From Paraherbaspirillum soli (GTDB taxonomy: Bacteria > Pseudomonadota > Gammaproteobacteria > Burkholderiales > Burkholderiaceae_D): 64,000 nucleotides of DNA. The stretch spans positions 310,001-374,000 of the forward strand of contig NZ_JBHSMT010000026.1 of assembly GCF_042654985.1 (NCBI RefSeq). Reading direction: 5' to 3'. The notes under the pieces are model-generated. The model worked only from the letters and a program-made list of their open reading frames with translations, did no database searches and was not told the origin of the DNA. Position numbers and translations under genes: made by a program. This document shows, piece by piece, positions 1 through 9,199 of the stretch (positions are counted from its first letter, which is position 1; every line of letters starts with the position of its first letter).

Positions 1-289
1 GCTTGATCACATTGGTGCGCTCCCACTGTTCCATCCAGACTTGCAGATCGTTGGCAACCAGCGCGGCTTCCGTGACGGCGGTGCTGCCGCTGACGCTTTC
101 AATTTTGCAGCCGTAACCGTTGGCGACGATGAAGCTGGCGATGGCGGTAAAGAATTGCGCGCTCTCCCAGGTGACGCCGGCGAACCTGACCGGCTTGCCT
201 TCGGCGCACCACTGCGGCACCGCCGTTGCCTGCGCGGCAGAGGCGGCCGACACCAGCGCCGCAGCCGCGATCATTGGCTTCCATTTCAT
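1..289 (-). CDS. Glycine betaine/choline-type ABC transporter substrate-binding protein (N-terminal part, runs off window)
   Basis: The start is ATG at 289, with the strong ribosome site AAGGAGAAGA directly upstream. The first ~96 residues are visible. They begin with a cleavable signal peptide (MKWKPMIAAAALVSAASAAQA) and continue into an OpuAC-like fold (PVRFAGVTWESAQFF, then VTEAALVANDLQVWMEQW). The family binds quaternary amines or similar osmolytes in the periplasm and delivers them to an ABC permease. The rest of the gene, and any permease and ATPase genes, lie outside the window. It is divergent from the aldo/keto reductase operon. The ligand cannot be told from this fragment. Confidence 0.8.
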   Translation of the reverse strand, partial: MKWKPMIAAAALVSAASAAQATAVPQWCAEGKPVRFAGVTWESAQFFTAIASFIVANGYGCKIESVSGSTAVTEAALVANDLQVWMEQWERTNVIK

Positions 290-513
290 TTCTTCTCCTT
301 GGAATTTTTATAACAGCCTGCGCCTATCTTCAACGCAAAGGCCGATCTCGCCCAACACAATAATTAGATAGCCCTATCGAAAATTACGATGCGTAAACGC
401 TTGCCCCGGCTATGCATTTTTTAGATGGAGCAATCTGTATTTTGCGTTTGTCACGCGCCGCCGCCTGCTCCTACGATGAGTGCACCTCAAAACCGATTTA
501 AGAAAAACACGCC

Positions 514-1515
<1,002 letters not shown>

Positions 1516-1528
1516 CTAAGGAATTGGC

Positions 1529-2032
1529 ATGATCAAAATCGGAGAAGGGTTTTGCGGAAGCGGACCCAACGCTGCGCATATCAATCTGTTCATCGGTCCG
1601 AAGAGCGGCCCGATGGGCGGCGCAGTAGTGACCGCAGCCAGTTCGCCGGGGCCGGGGCATATTCCGTTCCAAACGGTATTGAAGCCGAATCTGCCGGTCA
1701 AGCCGACCACGCTGTTCATCGCCAAGGCGGTATTGACCACTCCCCATCATGAAAACATGAGCTGGGGCCCGGCCCAGGCCGGCGTCGCCCACGGTATGAC
1801 CAAAGCTTTGCTGGATCGCGTGTTGCCGCCGGAAGCCGAGGAGCACTGGATCGCCGTGGCCGCGGTGTGGGTCAACCCGCTGGCCGACGATGCCGATCAG
1901 GTATATCAAAATAATTGCGATGCGATCTATCTGGCGGCGCAACGCGCACTGACTACAGGCTGGCCCAGCCGGGCGGAACTGGCTGCAGCGCTGGGCAGTA
2001 TTTCCAATCCGTTCTACACCCCGAAAAACTGA
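1529..2032 (+). CDS. Formaldehyde-activating enzyme (Fae) family protein
   Basis: A 167-residue homologue of Fae, which in methylotrophs condenses formaldehyde with tetrahydromethanopterin. The family pattern is clear: KIGEGFCGSG, AAHINLFIG with the proposed catalytic His at position 17, VLKPNLPVKPTTLFIAKA, and MSWGPAQAGVAHGM. Length is typical. The ribosome site AAGGA lies before ATG 1529. Its neighbours are an aldo/keto reductase and an aldehyde dehydrogenase, not the known H4MPT pathway genes, so this may be a Fae paralogue acting on another aldehyde or pterin. The family call is firm; the reaction is inferred. Confidence 0.88.
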   Translation: MIKIGEGFCGSGPNAAHINLFIGPKSGPMGGAVVTAASSPGPGHIPFQTVLKPNLPVKPTTLFIAKAVLTTPHHENMSWGPAQAGVAHGMTKALLDRVLPPEAEEHWIAVAAVWVNPLADDADQVYQNNCDAIYLAAQRALTTGWPSRAELAAALGSISNPFYTPKN

Positions 2033-2065
2033 ATTCAGCCGAATTTTCTGTCGGAGGAGATGACG

Positions 2066-3490
2066 ATGCGAACCTATAAAAACTTCATCAACAATGCCTT
2101 CGTCGCGCCGTACAGCGACGACGTCATCGCCGTGCACAACCCGGCTACCGAAGAACTGGTCGGACGGGTTTCCGCGGCGACGGCAGCCCAAGCGCTGCGT
2201 GCGGTGAATGTCGCTGCGGCCGCGCAAAAAATGTGGCACAAACTACCCGCGATTGAACGCGCCGGATATTTGCAGCGATTTGCCGATGCCTTGCTGGCGC
2301 GTGCTGGCGTCATAGCCCAGGTACTGACGCTGGAATCGGGCAAGAGCCTGGATGACGCCACCAACGAAGTGGTCCACGCCGCGGCAATCACCCGTTACCA
2401 CGCCGAGTGGGCGCGTCGCATCGAAGGCGAAATCATCCCCAGCGACTCGCCGTCGGAAACCATGCTGCTGCAGCGCGAGCCGATCGGCGTGGTGGCCTGC
2501 CTGATCCCGTTCAACTACCCGGTGTATACCTTGCTGCGCAAAATCGCTCCGGCACTGATCGCCGGCAATACCGTCGTGGTGCGTCCCAGCAGCAACACGC
2601 CATGCTCGGCTTTCGAGATCGCCGCGGCCGTGCGCGATGCGCGGCTGCCGGACGGCGTGATCAATATCCTGGCGATGCACCACCCGGCCGCCGGCAGCAT
2701 GTGCACCGATGCCCGGCTCGGCATGATTACGCTGACCGGGAGTGTCGCCGCCGGCCGCAAGGTGCTGCAATATGCGCAAGCCAACATCGCCAAAACGTCA
2801 CTGGAGCTAGGCGGCAAAACCCCGGCCATTATTGCGGCCGACGCCGACCTCGAACAAGCTGCCGGCGCGATTGCCAACTCAAAAGCGACGCACTGCGGCC
2901 AGCTTTGCACCGCAGTCGAAAGAGTCTATGTGCAGCGCGACGTCTACCAACAATTCCTGGCGCTGCTCAAGCAAAAACTGACCGGCTATCAATGCGGCGA
3001 CCGGGCGCAAAATCCGGATCACATGGGGCCGTTGATCAACCTGCAGGCGCGGCGCCGGGTGCATCAAATGGTGGCGCGCGCTGTGACCGACGGCGCCACG
3101 CTGGAGATGGGCGGCGCGATACCCAGTGGTAAAGGATTCTTTTACCCGCTCACATTGCTGACCGACTGCCGTCAGGAGATGGACATCGTGCAAGAAGAAA
3201 TTTTCGGCCCGGTGCTATGCGTGCTGCCATACGACAGCATCGAACAAGCGCTGGAACTGGCCAACGATCACCAGTTCGGTTTGTCCTCTGTCCTCTACAC
3301 CGCGGACTATCGTTCGGCCATGCTGGTCGCGAACAATATCGAGGCCGGCGAACTGTACATCAACCGCGTTCCCGCCGATCCCTACCAGGGCTATCACGCG
3401 GGATGGAAACGCTCCGGCCTGGGCGGCGACGATGGCAAACACGGGATGCTGGAGTTTACCCAGACCCGTCTAGTGGTCATGAAGTATTAA
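2066..3490 (+). CDS. NAD(P)-dependent aldehyde dehydrogenase (lactaldehyde/succinate-semialdehyde type)
   Basis: About 474 residues, full length for the ALDH superfamily, oxidising an aldehyde to a carboxylate in the cytoplasm. The catalytic Glu is in LELGGKTP and the catalytic Cys in GQLCTAVERVYV; the oxyanion Asn is in IPFNYPVYT. The usual cofactor-site Lys (VVKPS) is Arg here (VVVRPSS). Two in-frame ATGs exist, at 2060 and 2066. The GGAGG at 2053-2057 is only 2 nt from the first but 8 nt from the second, so 2066 is preferred. It is the third gene of the operon with the Fae homologue. The exact aldehyde is unknown. Confidence 0.9.
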   Translation: MRTYKNFINNAFVAPYSDDVIAVHNPATEELVGRVSAATAAQALRAVNVAAAAQKMWHKLPAIERAGYLQRFADALLARAGVIAQVLTLESGKSLDDATNEVVHAAAITRYHAEWARRIEGEIIPSDSPSETMLLQREPIGVVACLIPFNYPVYTLLRKIAPALIAGNTVVVRPSSNTPCSAFEIAAAVRDARLPDGVINILAMHHPAAGSMCTDARLGMITLTGSVAAGRKVLQYAQANIAKTSLELGGKTPAIIAADADLEQAAGAIANSKATHCGQLCTAVERVYVQRDVYQQFLALLKQKLTGYQCGDRAQNPDHMGPLINLQARRRVHQMVARAVTDGATLEMGGAIPSGKGFFYPLTLLTDCRQEMDIVQEEIFGPVLCVLPYDSIEQALELANDHQFGLSSVLYTADYRSAMLVANNIEAGELYINRVPADPYQGYHAGWKRSGLGGDDGKHGMLEFTQTRLVVMKY

Positions 3491-3509
3491 TCGGACTGAA
3501 AAAGTGGGA

Positions 3510-3604
3510 GTAGGGCGGATGAGCGCAGCGTTATCCGCCGTATAGCCCGCACAACATGCGACAGAGGTATGCATGGCGGAAGGCGCTACGCTTTTCCGCC
3601 CTAC
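3510..3604. repeat. REPIN-like inverted repeat doublet
   Basis: Two palindromic heads in opposite orientation: TAGGGCGGAT...ATCCGCCG at 3511-3540 and GGCGGA...TTCCGCCCTAC at 3575-3604, separated by a ~35-bp spacer. The first head has a GGCGGAT/ATCCGCC stem and the second a GGCGGAA/TTCCGCC-type stem. It lies inside the operon, between the aldehyde dehydrogenase and the enolase-family gene, where the transcript could fold into stable hairpins. Confidence 0.85.
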
Positions 3605-3669
3605 ATTAATACAGTCCCATTTCCAAATACTGCGCTGCACAGATCGTGTTCAAAACAAAAAGCCCAGCC

Positions 3670-4917
3670 ATGAAAATCATATCAATGCAATCCCACGTGG
3701 TAGCCGTACCGCCGCCGTATCTCGGCGGCAGATACTGGATATTCGTTACCCTCAAAACAGCCTGCGGGATTGAAGGCGTCGGTGAAGTTTACGCTTCGAC
3801 CTTTCACCCGAAGGTGATGGCGGCGGCGATCGCCGATGTGTTCGAACGCTATCTGCTGGAGCACGACCCGCACCATATCGAACGCTTCTTCCGCCAGGCA
3901 TATTCCAGCGGCTTCACCCAGCGCCCGGACCTGACCATGATGGGGATCGTCAGCGGCCTGGAAATGGCCTGCTGGGACATCATCGGCAAAGCGGCCAACC
4001 AGCCGGTGTACCAACTGCTAGGCGGCAAGGTCCACCAGCGCCTGCGCTCCTACACCTATCTATATCCGCAAAACAGCCGCGGCGAGCCTGACTACGACGA
4101 TGTCGAGCTGGCGGTGGAATCCGCGGTGGCATTGATGGAGCAAGGCTTCACCGCGTTGAAGTTCGATCCGGCCGGTCCTTACAGCAGCTATTCCGGTCAT
4201 CATATTTCGCTGGAATTGCTGGAAAAATCGGAACAGTTCTGCCGCAAGATCCGCGCCGCGGTCGGCGATCGCTGTGATTTGCTGATCGGCACGCACGGAC
4301 AAATGACGCCGGCATCGGCGGTGCGCCTGGCCAAGCGGCTTGAGAAATACGACCCGCTATGGTTTGAAGAACCGGTGCCGCCGGGGCAGAGCGACGCCAT
4401 GGCCAGCGTCGCCGCCAAAACCAGTATCCCGATTGCCGCCGGCGAACGGCTGACCACCAAGTACGAATTTTTCGATTTGTTGAAGCGCGGCGCGGCGTCT
4501 ATCCTGCAAATGAATCTGGGCCGGGTCGGCGGCATCCTGGAAGCCAAGAAAATCGCCGCCATGGCCGAAGCCTATTACGCCCAGATCGCACCGCATTTAT
4601 ACAACGGCCCGATTGGCGCCGCCGCCAGCATCCAGCTGGCGACCGCCACCCCCAATTTCCTGATCCAGGAAAGCATCCTGCGCTGGCAGGGCTTCCATGC
4701 CGATATCCTGAAAAAGCCGATCCAGTGGCAAGACGGATTCATTATTCCGCCGCAAGAGCCGGGCCTGGGAGTCGAACTCGATATGGACGTGGTGGCGGCG
4801 CACTCGCCGTACAGCGGCGACCAGCTGCATCTGGCTATGGACCCGCAACCGTTCGACGTCAAACAAGCAGCGTCCGACAGCTGGAACAAGCGCTGGCACG
4901 CGGAGCAGGTCGCATGA
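3670..4917 (+). CDS. Enolase-superfamily protein (mandelate racemase/muconate lactonizing, DgoD-like)
   Basis: About 415 residues from ATG 3670; this start gives the family-typical MKI beginning. A longer version from 3646 is possible but has no better ribosome site. The N-terminal capping domain is followed by a barrel with ALKFDPAGP, LLIGTHGQMTP, PLWFEEPVPP, AAGERLTTKYEF, and an IAPHLYNGPI loop carrying the general-base His. Family members dehydrate or epimerise sugar acids using Mg2+. By eye, the first metal ligand (Asp in the GIDFHGR motif of galactonate dehydratase) is Gly in the GTHGQ motif. The gene overlaps the next by 4 bp (ATGA), implying co-translation. Confidence 0.85.
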   Translation: MKIISMQSHVVAVPPPYLGGRYWIFVTLKTACGIEGVGEVYASTFHPKVMAAAIADVFERYLLEHDPHHIERFFRQAYSSGFTQRPDLTMMGIVSGLEMACWDIIGKAANQPVYQLLGGKVHQRLRSYTYLYPQNSRGEPDYDDVELAVESAVALMEQGFTALKFDPAGPYSSYSGHHISLELLEKSEQFCRKIRAAVGDRCDLLIGTHGQMTPASAVRLAKRLEKYDPLWFEEPVPPGQSDAMASVAAKTSIPIAAGERLTTKYEFFDLLKRGAASILQMNLGRVGGILEAKKIAAMAEAYYAQIAPHLYNGPIGAAASIQLATATPNFLIQESILRWQGFHADILKKPIQWQDGFIIPPQEPGLGVELDMDVVAAHSPYSGDQLHLAMDPQPFDVKQAASDSWNKRWHAEQVA

Positions 4918-6536
4918 CTTTCGATTTCATCATCGTCGGCGCCGGATCGGCCGGCTGCATCCTCGCCAACCGACTGAGCCAATCCGACCGCTACAGTGTC
5001 CTGCTGCTGGAAGCTGGCGGCAAAGACAGCTCGTACTGGTTCAAACTGCCGCTGGGTTTCGCCAAAACCTACGCCAACCCGAAATACAACTGGATGTACC
5101 ACAGCGAGCCGCAAGCGCAGCTGGCGGGCCGCCGCCTGTACGCGCCGCGCGGCAAAGTGCAGGGCGGCTCCGGCGCCATCAACGCGATGATTTATGTACG
5201 CGGCCAGCCGCATGATTTCGACGACTGGCAAGCGGCCGGCAATCCGGGCTGGGGCTATCGGGACCTGCTGCCGTATTTCAAAAAACTGGAATCACATCCG
5301 CTCGGCGACACCGCCTTTCACAGCGCCAGCGGGCCGATCGGCATCAGCCAGATGAGACAGCAGGCGCACCCGATTTGCGACGACTACCTGGAAGCCTGCC
5401 GGCAAATGGGCTATCCGCTCAACGATGATTTCAACGGCGCACAGTTCGAAGGCGCCGGCATCTACGACGCCAACATCCGCAACGGCCGGCGCGACTCCAG
5501 CAGCGCCGCCTATTTGCATCCGGCCTTGCCGCGGCCCAATCTCAAGCTCGAATACCACGCCTTGGCCGAACGCATCCTGTTCGACGAAAGCAAACGCGCC
5601 ACCGCCGTCGCGGTGCGGCAGCATGGCGTCAGCCGCGTGTTCAAAGCCCGGCGCGAAGTGATCGTCGCCGCCGGTGCGGTCGATTCGCCCAAGCTGCTGC
5701 AATTGTCCGGCGTGGCAGACGCCGCGCTGCTCGCCAGCCATGCGATTCCGCTGATGCATCACTTGCCGGCGGTCGGCCGCAATTTGCAAGACCATTTGTG
5801 CGCATCGTTTTATTTCAAGGCCAACCGAAAGACGTTGAATGACGATCTGGGATCGCTAGGCGGACAGCTCAAGGCAGGCTTGCAATACCTGTTCAAACGC
5901 AGCGGCCCGCTGGCGCTCAGCGTGAATCAGGCGGGCGGATTTTTCAAAGGCACGGATCAGGAACAGCACCCCAATTTGCAGCTCTATTTCAATCCGCTGT
6001 CGTATGCCGTCCCCAATAATCCGCAGGCGAAATTGAAGCCCGACCCTTACTCCGGCTTCCTGCTGTTTTTTAATGCTTGCCGTCCAAGCAGCCGCGGCAG
6101 CGTGCAAATCGCCGCCAACGACGTCATGCTCCCGCCCCGGATCCAGCCCAACTACCTCAGCACGCAAAAAGATGTCGACGAAGCGATCCAGGGCTGCCGC
6201 TTGATACGCCGGCTGGCCGCAACACCGGCACTGCAACGCATCACCGCGCAACAGCTCAGGCCGGCCGCGAGCGTGACCGACGCCGCCGGCCTGCTGCAAT
6301 TTTTCCGCGAGCAAGCCGGCTCCATCTATCACCTGTGCGGCTCCTGCGCGATGGGACCGGACCCGCGAACCGCGGTGGTCTCCAGCACGCTGAAGGTGCA
6401 TGGCATGGCCGGTTTGCGGGTGGTCGATGCGTCGATTTTCCCCAATATCACCTCCGCCAATATCAATGCGGCGGTGATGATGGTGGCGGAAAAAGGGGCG
6501 GAGCAAATCCTGGTCGAGCATGATGGGTTGGCGTGA
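4914..6536 (+). CDS. GMC-family FAD-dependent oxidoreductase (choline dehydrogenase-like)
   Basis: A 540-residue glucose-methanol-choline oxidoreductase that oxidises an alcohol with FAD. ATG 4914 overlaps the preceding stop codon. It begins with the FAD-binding motif DFIIVGAGSAGCILANRL. GMC signatures follow: GKVQGGSGAINAMIYVRG, GAVDSPKLLQLSG, and the C-terminal SIYHLCGSCAMG...DASIFPNITSANINAAVMMVAEKGA with the catalytic His. It is the last gene of the operon and is followed by a strong terminator. It resembles BetA-type enzymes, but choline as substrate is not shown. Confidence 0.9.
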   Translation: MTFDFIIVGAGSAGCILANRLSQSDRYSVLLLEAGGKDSSYWFKLPLGFAKTYANPKYNWMYHSEPQAQLAGRRLYAPRGKVQGGSGAINAMIYVRGQPHDFDDWQAAGNPGWGYRDLLPYFKKLESHPLGDTAFHSASGPIGISQMRQQAHPICDDYLEACRQMGYPLNDDFNGAQFEGAGIYDANIRNGRRDSSSAAYLHPALPRPNLKLEYHALAERILFDESKRATAVAVRQHGVSRVFKARREVIVAAGAVDSPKLLQLSGVADAALLASHAIPLMHHLPAVGRNLQDHLCASFYFKANRKTLNDDLGSLGGQLKAGLQYLFKRSGPLALSVNQAGGFFKGTDQEQHPNLQLYFNPLSYAVPNNPQAKLKPDPYSGFLLFFNACRPSSRGSVQIAANDVMLPPRIQPNYLSTQKDVDEAIQGCRLIRRLAATPALQRITAQQLRPAASVTDAAGLLQFFREQAGSIYHLCGSCAMGPDPRTAVVSSTLKVHGMAGLRVVDASIFPNITSANINAAVMMVAEKGAEQILVEHDGLA

Positions 6537-6572
6537 ACAATAGACCACAGTAGCCCGAAACACCCAATCCCC

Positions 6573-6597
6573 AACCCAGCCACGCGCTGGGTTTTTT
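6573..6597 (+). terminator. Rho-independent terminator after the GMC oxidoreductase operon
   Basis: An 8-bp perfect stem AACCCAGC/GCTGGGTT with a 5-nt loop, followed by TTTTTT. It lies 37 bp after the stop codon. Confidence 0.85.
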
Positions 6598-6761
6598 ATC
6601 GCCGACGGCGATCAAATCGCTTCTTCGCAACGCATCTAAAAATAGCATGATGCTAATAATTGCCATCGCATCCGATAGCGTTTATAGTCGGTCCCGTCCC
6701 TGAGAGAAAAATCCTGGACGTGGTTTAGACGCCACTATCAAAAGCGCACGGACCGCGGCTT

Positions 6762-6890
6762 GCGGTTTTCTACGTGCCACCCTCTGTCGTCCTCCACGGG
6801 CGGCGAGGTAGGGAGCCCCCTCGGGGGCTGCCGGAGGGTGTTAAAGCTTTTGACCGGTCGTCTAATCCTGCCTTCGCCGCCCACCCACGC
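6762..6890 (+). ncRNA. Candidate structured leader RNA upstream of the 6933 gene
   Basis: No convincing gene fills 6598-6932. The segment has three strong complementary pairs: GGGCGGCGA (6798-6806) with TCGCCGCCC (6874-6882); AGCCCCC (6814-6820) with GGGGGCT (6823-6829), nested inside; and CACCCTC (6778-6784) with GAGGGTG (6834-6840), which crosses the outer stem and would be a pseudoknot or an alternative fold. The core 6762-6831 recurs at 13961-14029. An in-frame reading (TPLSKAHG...) lacks a start codon, and the two copies differ by a 1-nt indel, which argues against a protein. Function is unknown; cis-regulation of the downstream gene is inferred from position. Confidence 0.45.
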
Positions 6891-6932
6891 CAGACGGCGG
6901 GGCGCGGATTCATCCACCGCTAGGAGACCGAC

Positions 6933-7283
6933 ATGACTAGTAGTAAGAAGAAGCCTCGTCCATTCCCACCCATCCCAGATATTCCAGAGCACCAGCCGTT
7001 CTCATGGCTGGACAAAGACCTGCGCACCGACCAAGCGGCGCAATGCATCGCGTTCACGCTGGACATGTGCCAAGGCATTTATAAGGGGCTGGCTATGCTG
7101 CATGCCAACCATCTGGCGCAAGAGCACGGCGACCTCGATTGTCCGCCGCCATTGAATGCTTGCGATGTCGACCTGCTGCTGCGCTGGATGATGGGCTCGA
7201 CCGAGGCGGTGTTGGGGAAATCCGAGACCAGCGTTAATTACCTGAACGACCTGATAGCCAGACAGCGCCCGACCAACCGCTGA
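6933..7283 (+). CDS. Small protein of unknown function
   Basis: A 116-residue soluble protein with ribosome site TAGGAG before ATG 6933. The first 25 residues are rich in Lys and Pro (SSKKKPRPFPPIPDIPEHQPF). The rest is predicted helical (AAQCIAFTLDMCQGIYKGLAMLHAN; LLLRWMMGSTEAVLGKSETSVNYLNDLIA). Its layout, a Pro-rich head with two helices, recalls small uncharacterised proteins of pseudomonads and Burkholderiales (DUF3077/DUF6124-like), but I cannot assign it firmly. The unusual structured leader is immediately upstream and a REPIN doublet downstream. It stands alone. Confidence 0.7.
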   Translation: MTSSKKKPRPFPPIPDIPEHQPFSWLDKDLRTDQAAQCIAFTLDMCQGIYKGLAMLHANHLAQEHGDLDCPPPLNACDVDLLLRWMMGSTEAVLGKSETSVNYLNDLIARQRPTNR

Positions 7284-7295
7284 CCGCCACCGTCG

Positions 7296-7399
7296 GTAGG
7301 GCGGATGAGCGCAGCGTTATCCGCCGTTTCACCGTATTAGACACACCGAATGCAGATGGTGCATCAAGCGGCGGATAACGCTACGCTCATCCGCCCTAC
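7296..7399. repeat. REPIN-like inverted repeat doublet
   Basis: Two TAGGGCGGAT-type heads in inverted orientation (7297-7326 and 7370-7399) with a spacer containing GATGGTGCATCAAG. Both stems are the GGCGGAT/ATCCGCC type. It lies between the small gene and the convergent SDR gene. Confidence 0.85.
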
Positions 7400-7414
7400 G
7401 CGTGACCTTGAGGT

Positions 7415-8236
7415 TCAGACATGTTCGGCCACAAAGTTGTTGAACCAGGGACGCAATCCACCCAGCGTAAAGCCGCCGTCGACCAGCAGGCTTTGGCCGG
7501 TGACGAAACGGGCCTCGTCGGAGAGCAGCCAGACCACCGCGTCGGCGACTTCCTCCGGTTGGCCGATGCGTTGCAACGGTGTGTGCTTGCGGAACGGCAG
7601 CGCGGCCGTTTCGGTGGCAAGCACGCCGCTGGCCATCGGCGTGGCGATGATGCCGGGACTGACGTTGTTGATGCGGATCTGTTGCGGACCAAGTTCCAGC
7701 GCGGCGGTGCGGGTCAGCGCATCCAGCGCCGCTTTCCCCGCTGCATAAGCCGCCAGCCCCGGCATTGCGCCATGCGCCGTCCACGATGAAGTGTTGACGA
7801 TTGCGCCGCCGGCGCCGGCCTCCAGCATGGCGGCAATCTCATACTTCAGGCAGGCGAACACGCCGCGCAGATTGGTCGCCGTCACCGCATCGAAGTCGGC
7901 CAGACTCATATCCTTGAGCGGCGTGAATGTACCCAGCACGCCGGCATTGTTCCAGGCCATGTGCAAGGCGCCGAAGGTGGCCACCGTCTGCTTCACCAGC
8001 GCCTCGACCTGCTCGGCATCGGACACATCGGTCGGGATGGCCAGGGCGATGCCGCCGGCAGCCGTGATGTCGGCGACGACTTGATTCAACTCGGCCGGCC
8101 GTCGGCCCGCAATCGCGACATTGGCGCCTTCGCGCCCGAAGCGCAGCGCGGCCGCCTTGCCCATGCCGGTTCCGCCGCCGGTGATGAGAACCGTGCGTCC
8201 GGTAAATCGTTTTTCCGGGGATGTGTTTGTAGTCAT
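7415..8236 (-). CDS. Short-chain dehydrogenase/reductase (SDR)
   Basis: 273 residues from ATG 8236, chosen because GGAGAAATTGAAA precedes it; the open frame extends much further upstream without support. The cofactor motif is TGGGTGMG (glycine-rich loop), followed by NNAGVLG, the catalytic Ser in NTSSW and the catalytic YAAGK. The C-terminus has GQSLLVDGG. It is a classical NAD(P)-dependent SDR that acts on a hydroxyl or carbonyl in the cytoplasm. It follows the second SDR by 77 bp on the same strand, and a LysR gene is divergent. The substrate is unknown. Confidence 0.9.
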   Translation of the reverse strand: MTTNTSPEKRFTGRTVLITGGGTGMGKAAALRFGREGANVAIAGRRPAELNQVVADITAAGGIALAIPTDVSDAEQVEALVKQTVATFGALHMAWNNAGVLGTFTPLKDMSLADFDAVTATNLRGVFACLKYEIAAMLEAGAGGAIVNTSSWTAHGAMPGLAAYAAGKAALDALTRTAALELGPQQIRINNVSPGIIATPMASGVLATETAALPFRKHTPLQRIGQPEEVADAVVWLLSDEARFVTGQSLLVDGGFTLGGLRPWFNNFVAEHV

Positions 8237-8313
8237 TTTCAATTTCTCCAAATGATGGGTGGGTACAGCCCACCCATTGATGAACGATCGGGATTCGGCT
8301 TGTCTGCCAAAAC

Positions 8314-9072
8314 TTAGTGTGCGTAGTAATGCATGCCGCCATCCACCGGGATCACGGCGCCGGTGATGTAGCGCGCCAGCGGCGAGGCCAGGAAGGCCAC
8401 AAGGTGCCCGATGTCCTCCGGCTCGCCGAAGTAGCCGATGGGAATATTGCGGGCGATGAAGGCGCGCCGGCTTTCCTCGCTCGGGTGCAGTTTGTCGCGA
8501 ATCTGTTCGCTGTTGATCCGGCCGGGCGGGATGGTGTTGACGGTGATGCCGTGTGCCGCCACGTCGCAGGACAGGCCCTTGGCCCACAGGTGCAGCGCCG
8601 CCTTGGCGGCGCTGGCGGCATTGAGCGAGCGCGGCTCCATCGAGCCGCTGATGTTGACGATGCGGCCCCACTGCCGCGCCTGCATCGCCGGCAGCACTGC
8701 TTGTGTCAGCCGGCGCGCTGCGGTGAAGTTCAACGCAAAGGCTTCATCCCAGTCGGCGTCGGCGGCATCTTGTTGCGTCGGCCGCGAACCGCCCGCGCAA
8801 TTGACCAGGATGTCGATCGGACCGAGGGCGGCCGTAGCTTCGGCCACGATGCGCTTGGCATCATCGGCAGCGGTCACGTCGCCGGTGACGACGATGGGCG
8901 CTTCAGCACCAGTGGCGGCGATTTGCGCGGCGAGCTGTTCAAGCAGGTCGCGTCGCCGCGCCGTGATGGCGACTCGGACGCCTTGCTGGGCCAGTATCCG
9001 CGCAACGCCGGCGCCGATGCCGGCGCTGGCGCCCGAAACCAGCGCGGTACGTCCTTTGAGATTTAATTCCAT
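8314..9072 (-). CDS. SDR-family protein lacking the catalytic tyrosine
   Basis: 252 residues with the full SDR fold: SGASAGIG cofactor loop, NCAGG, the NISGS active-site Ser, and the VIPVDGG C-terminus. At the YxxxK position the sequence reads AASAAKAALHLWAKG, so Ala replaces the Tyr that normally donates a proton, while the Lys remains. A PPGRINSEQI segment follows. I recall a subfamily of FabG-like proteins with this change, but that is from memory. It is the first gene of a two-SDR unit divergent from lysR. Activity as a dehydrogenase is therefore uncertain. Confidence 0.85.
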   Translation of the reverse strand: MELNLKGRTALVSGASAGIGAGVARILAQQGVRVAITARRRDLLEQLAAQIAATGAEAPIVVTGDVTAADDAKRIVAEATAALGPIDILVNCAGGSRPTQQDAADADWDEAFALNFTAARRLTQAVLPAMQARQWGRIVNISGSMEPRSLNAASAAKAALHLWAKGLSCDVAAHGITVNTIPPGRINSEQIRDKLHPSEESRRAFIARNIPIGYFGEPEDIGHLVAFLASPLARYITGAVIPVDGGMHYYAH

Positions 9073-9103
9073 GGTGACTCCTCTATCTATGTTTGGCAGT
9101 TGA

Positions 9104-9121
9104 CCGCAAGCCCGCTTGCGG
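9104..9121. promoter_or_regulatory. Palindrome in the SDR/lysR divergent region
   Basis: CCGCAAGC and GCTTGCGG are perfect 8-bp inverted arms separated by CC. It lies between the divergent SDR and LysR starts, where an operator is expected. Nearby, ATCAAT (9144) and ATTGAT (9171) form a looser inverted pair. Either could be the LysR binding site; there is no direct evidence. Confidence 0.35.
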
Positions 9122-9199
9122 GAAAGGCGTCAGTTTCATTTAGAATCAATGCGAGATAAACCGCGTTTTGATTGATAGATTTGAAATCAGGAGTTATGA

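Noticed and set aside
4725..4913. Extension of the GMC oxidoreductase upstream of 4914
   Set aside because: It overlaps the enolase-family gene in another frame, and the FAD motif begins right after the overlapping ATG 4914.
6729..6923. Open frame TPLSKAHG...GFIHR as a peptide gene
   Set aside because: It has no start codon, and the related copy at 13961 is shifted by 1 nt, so the frame is not conserved.
8237..8671. A 418-residue version of the 7415 SDR
   Set aside because: The upstream part is the shadow of the neighbouring SDR gene; ATG 8236 has a ribosome site and gives a standard SDR length.
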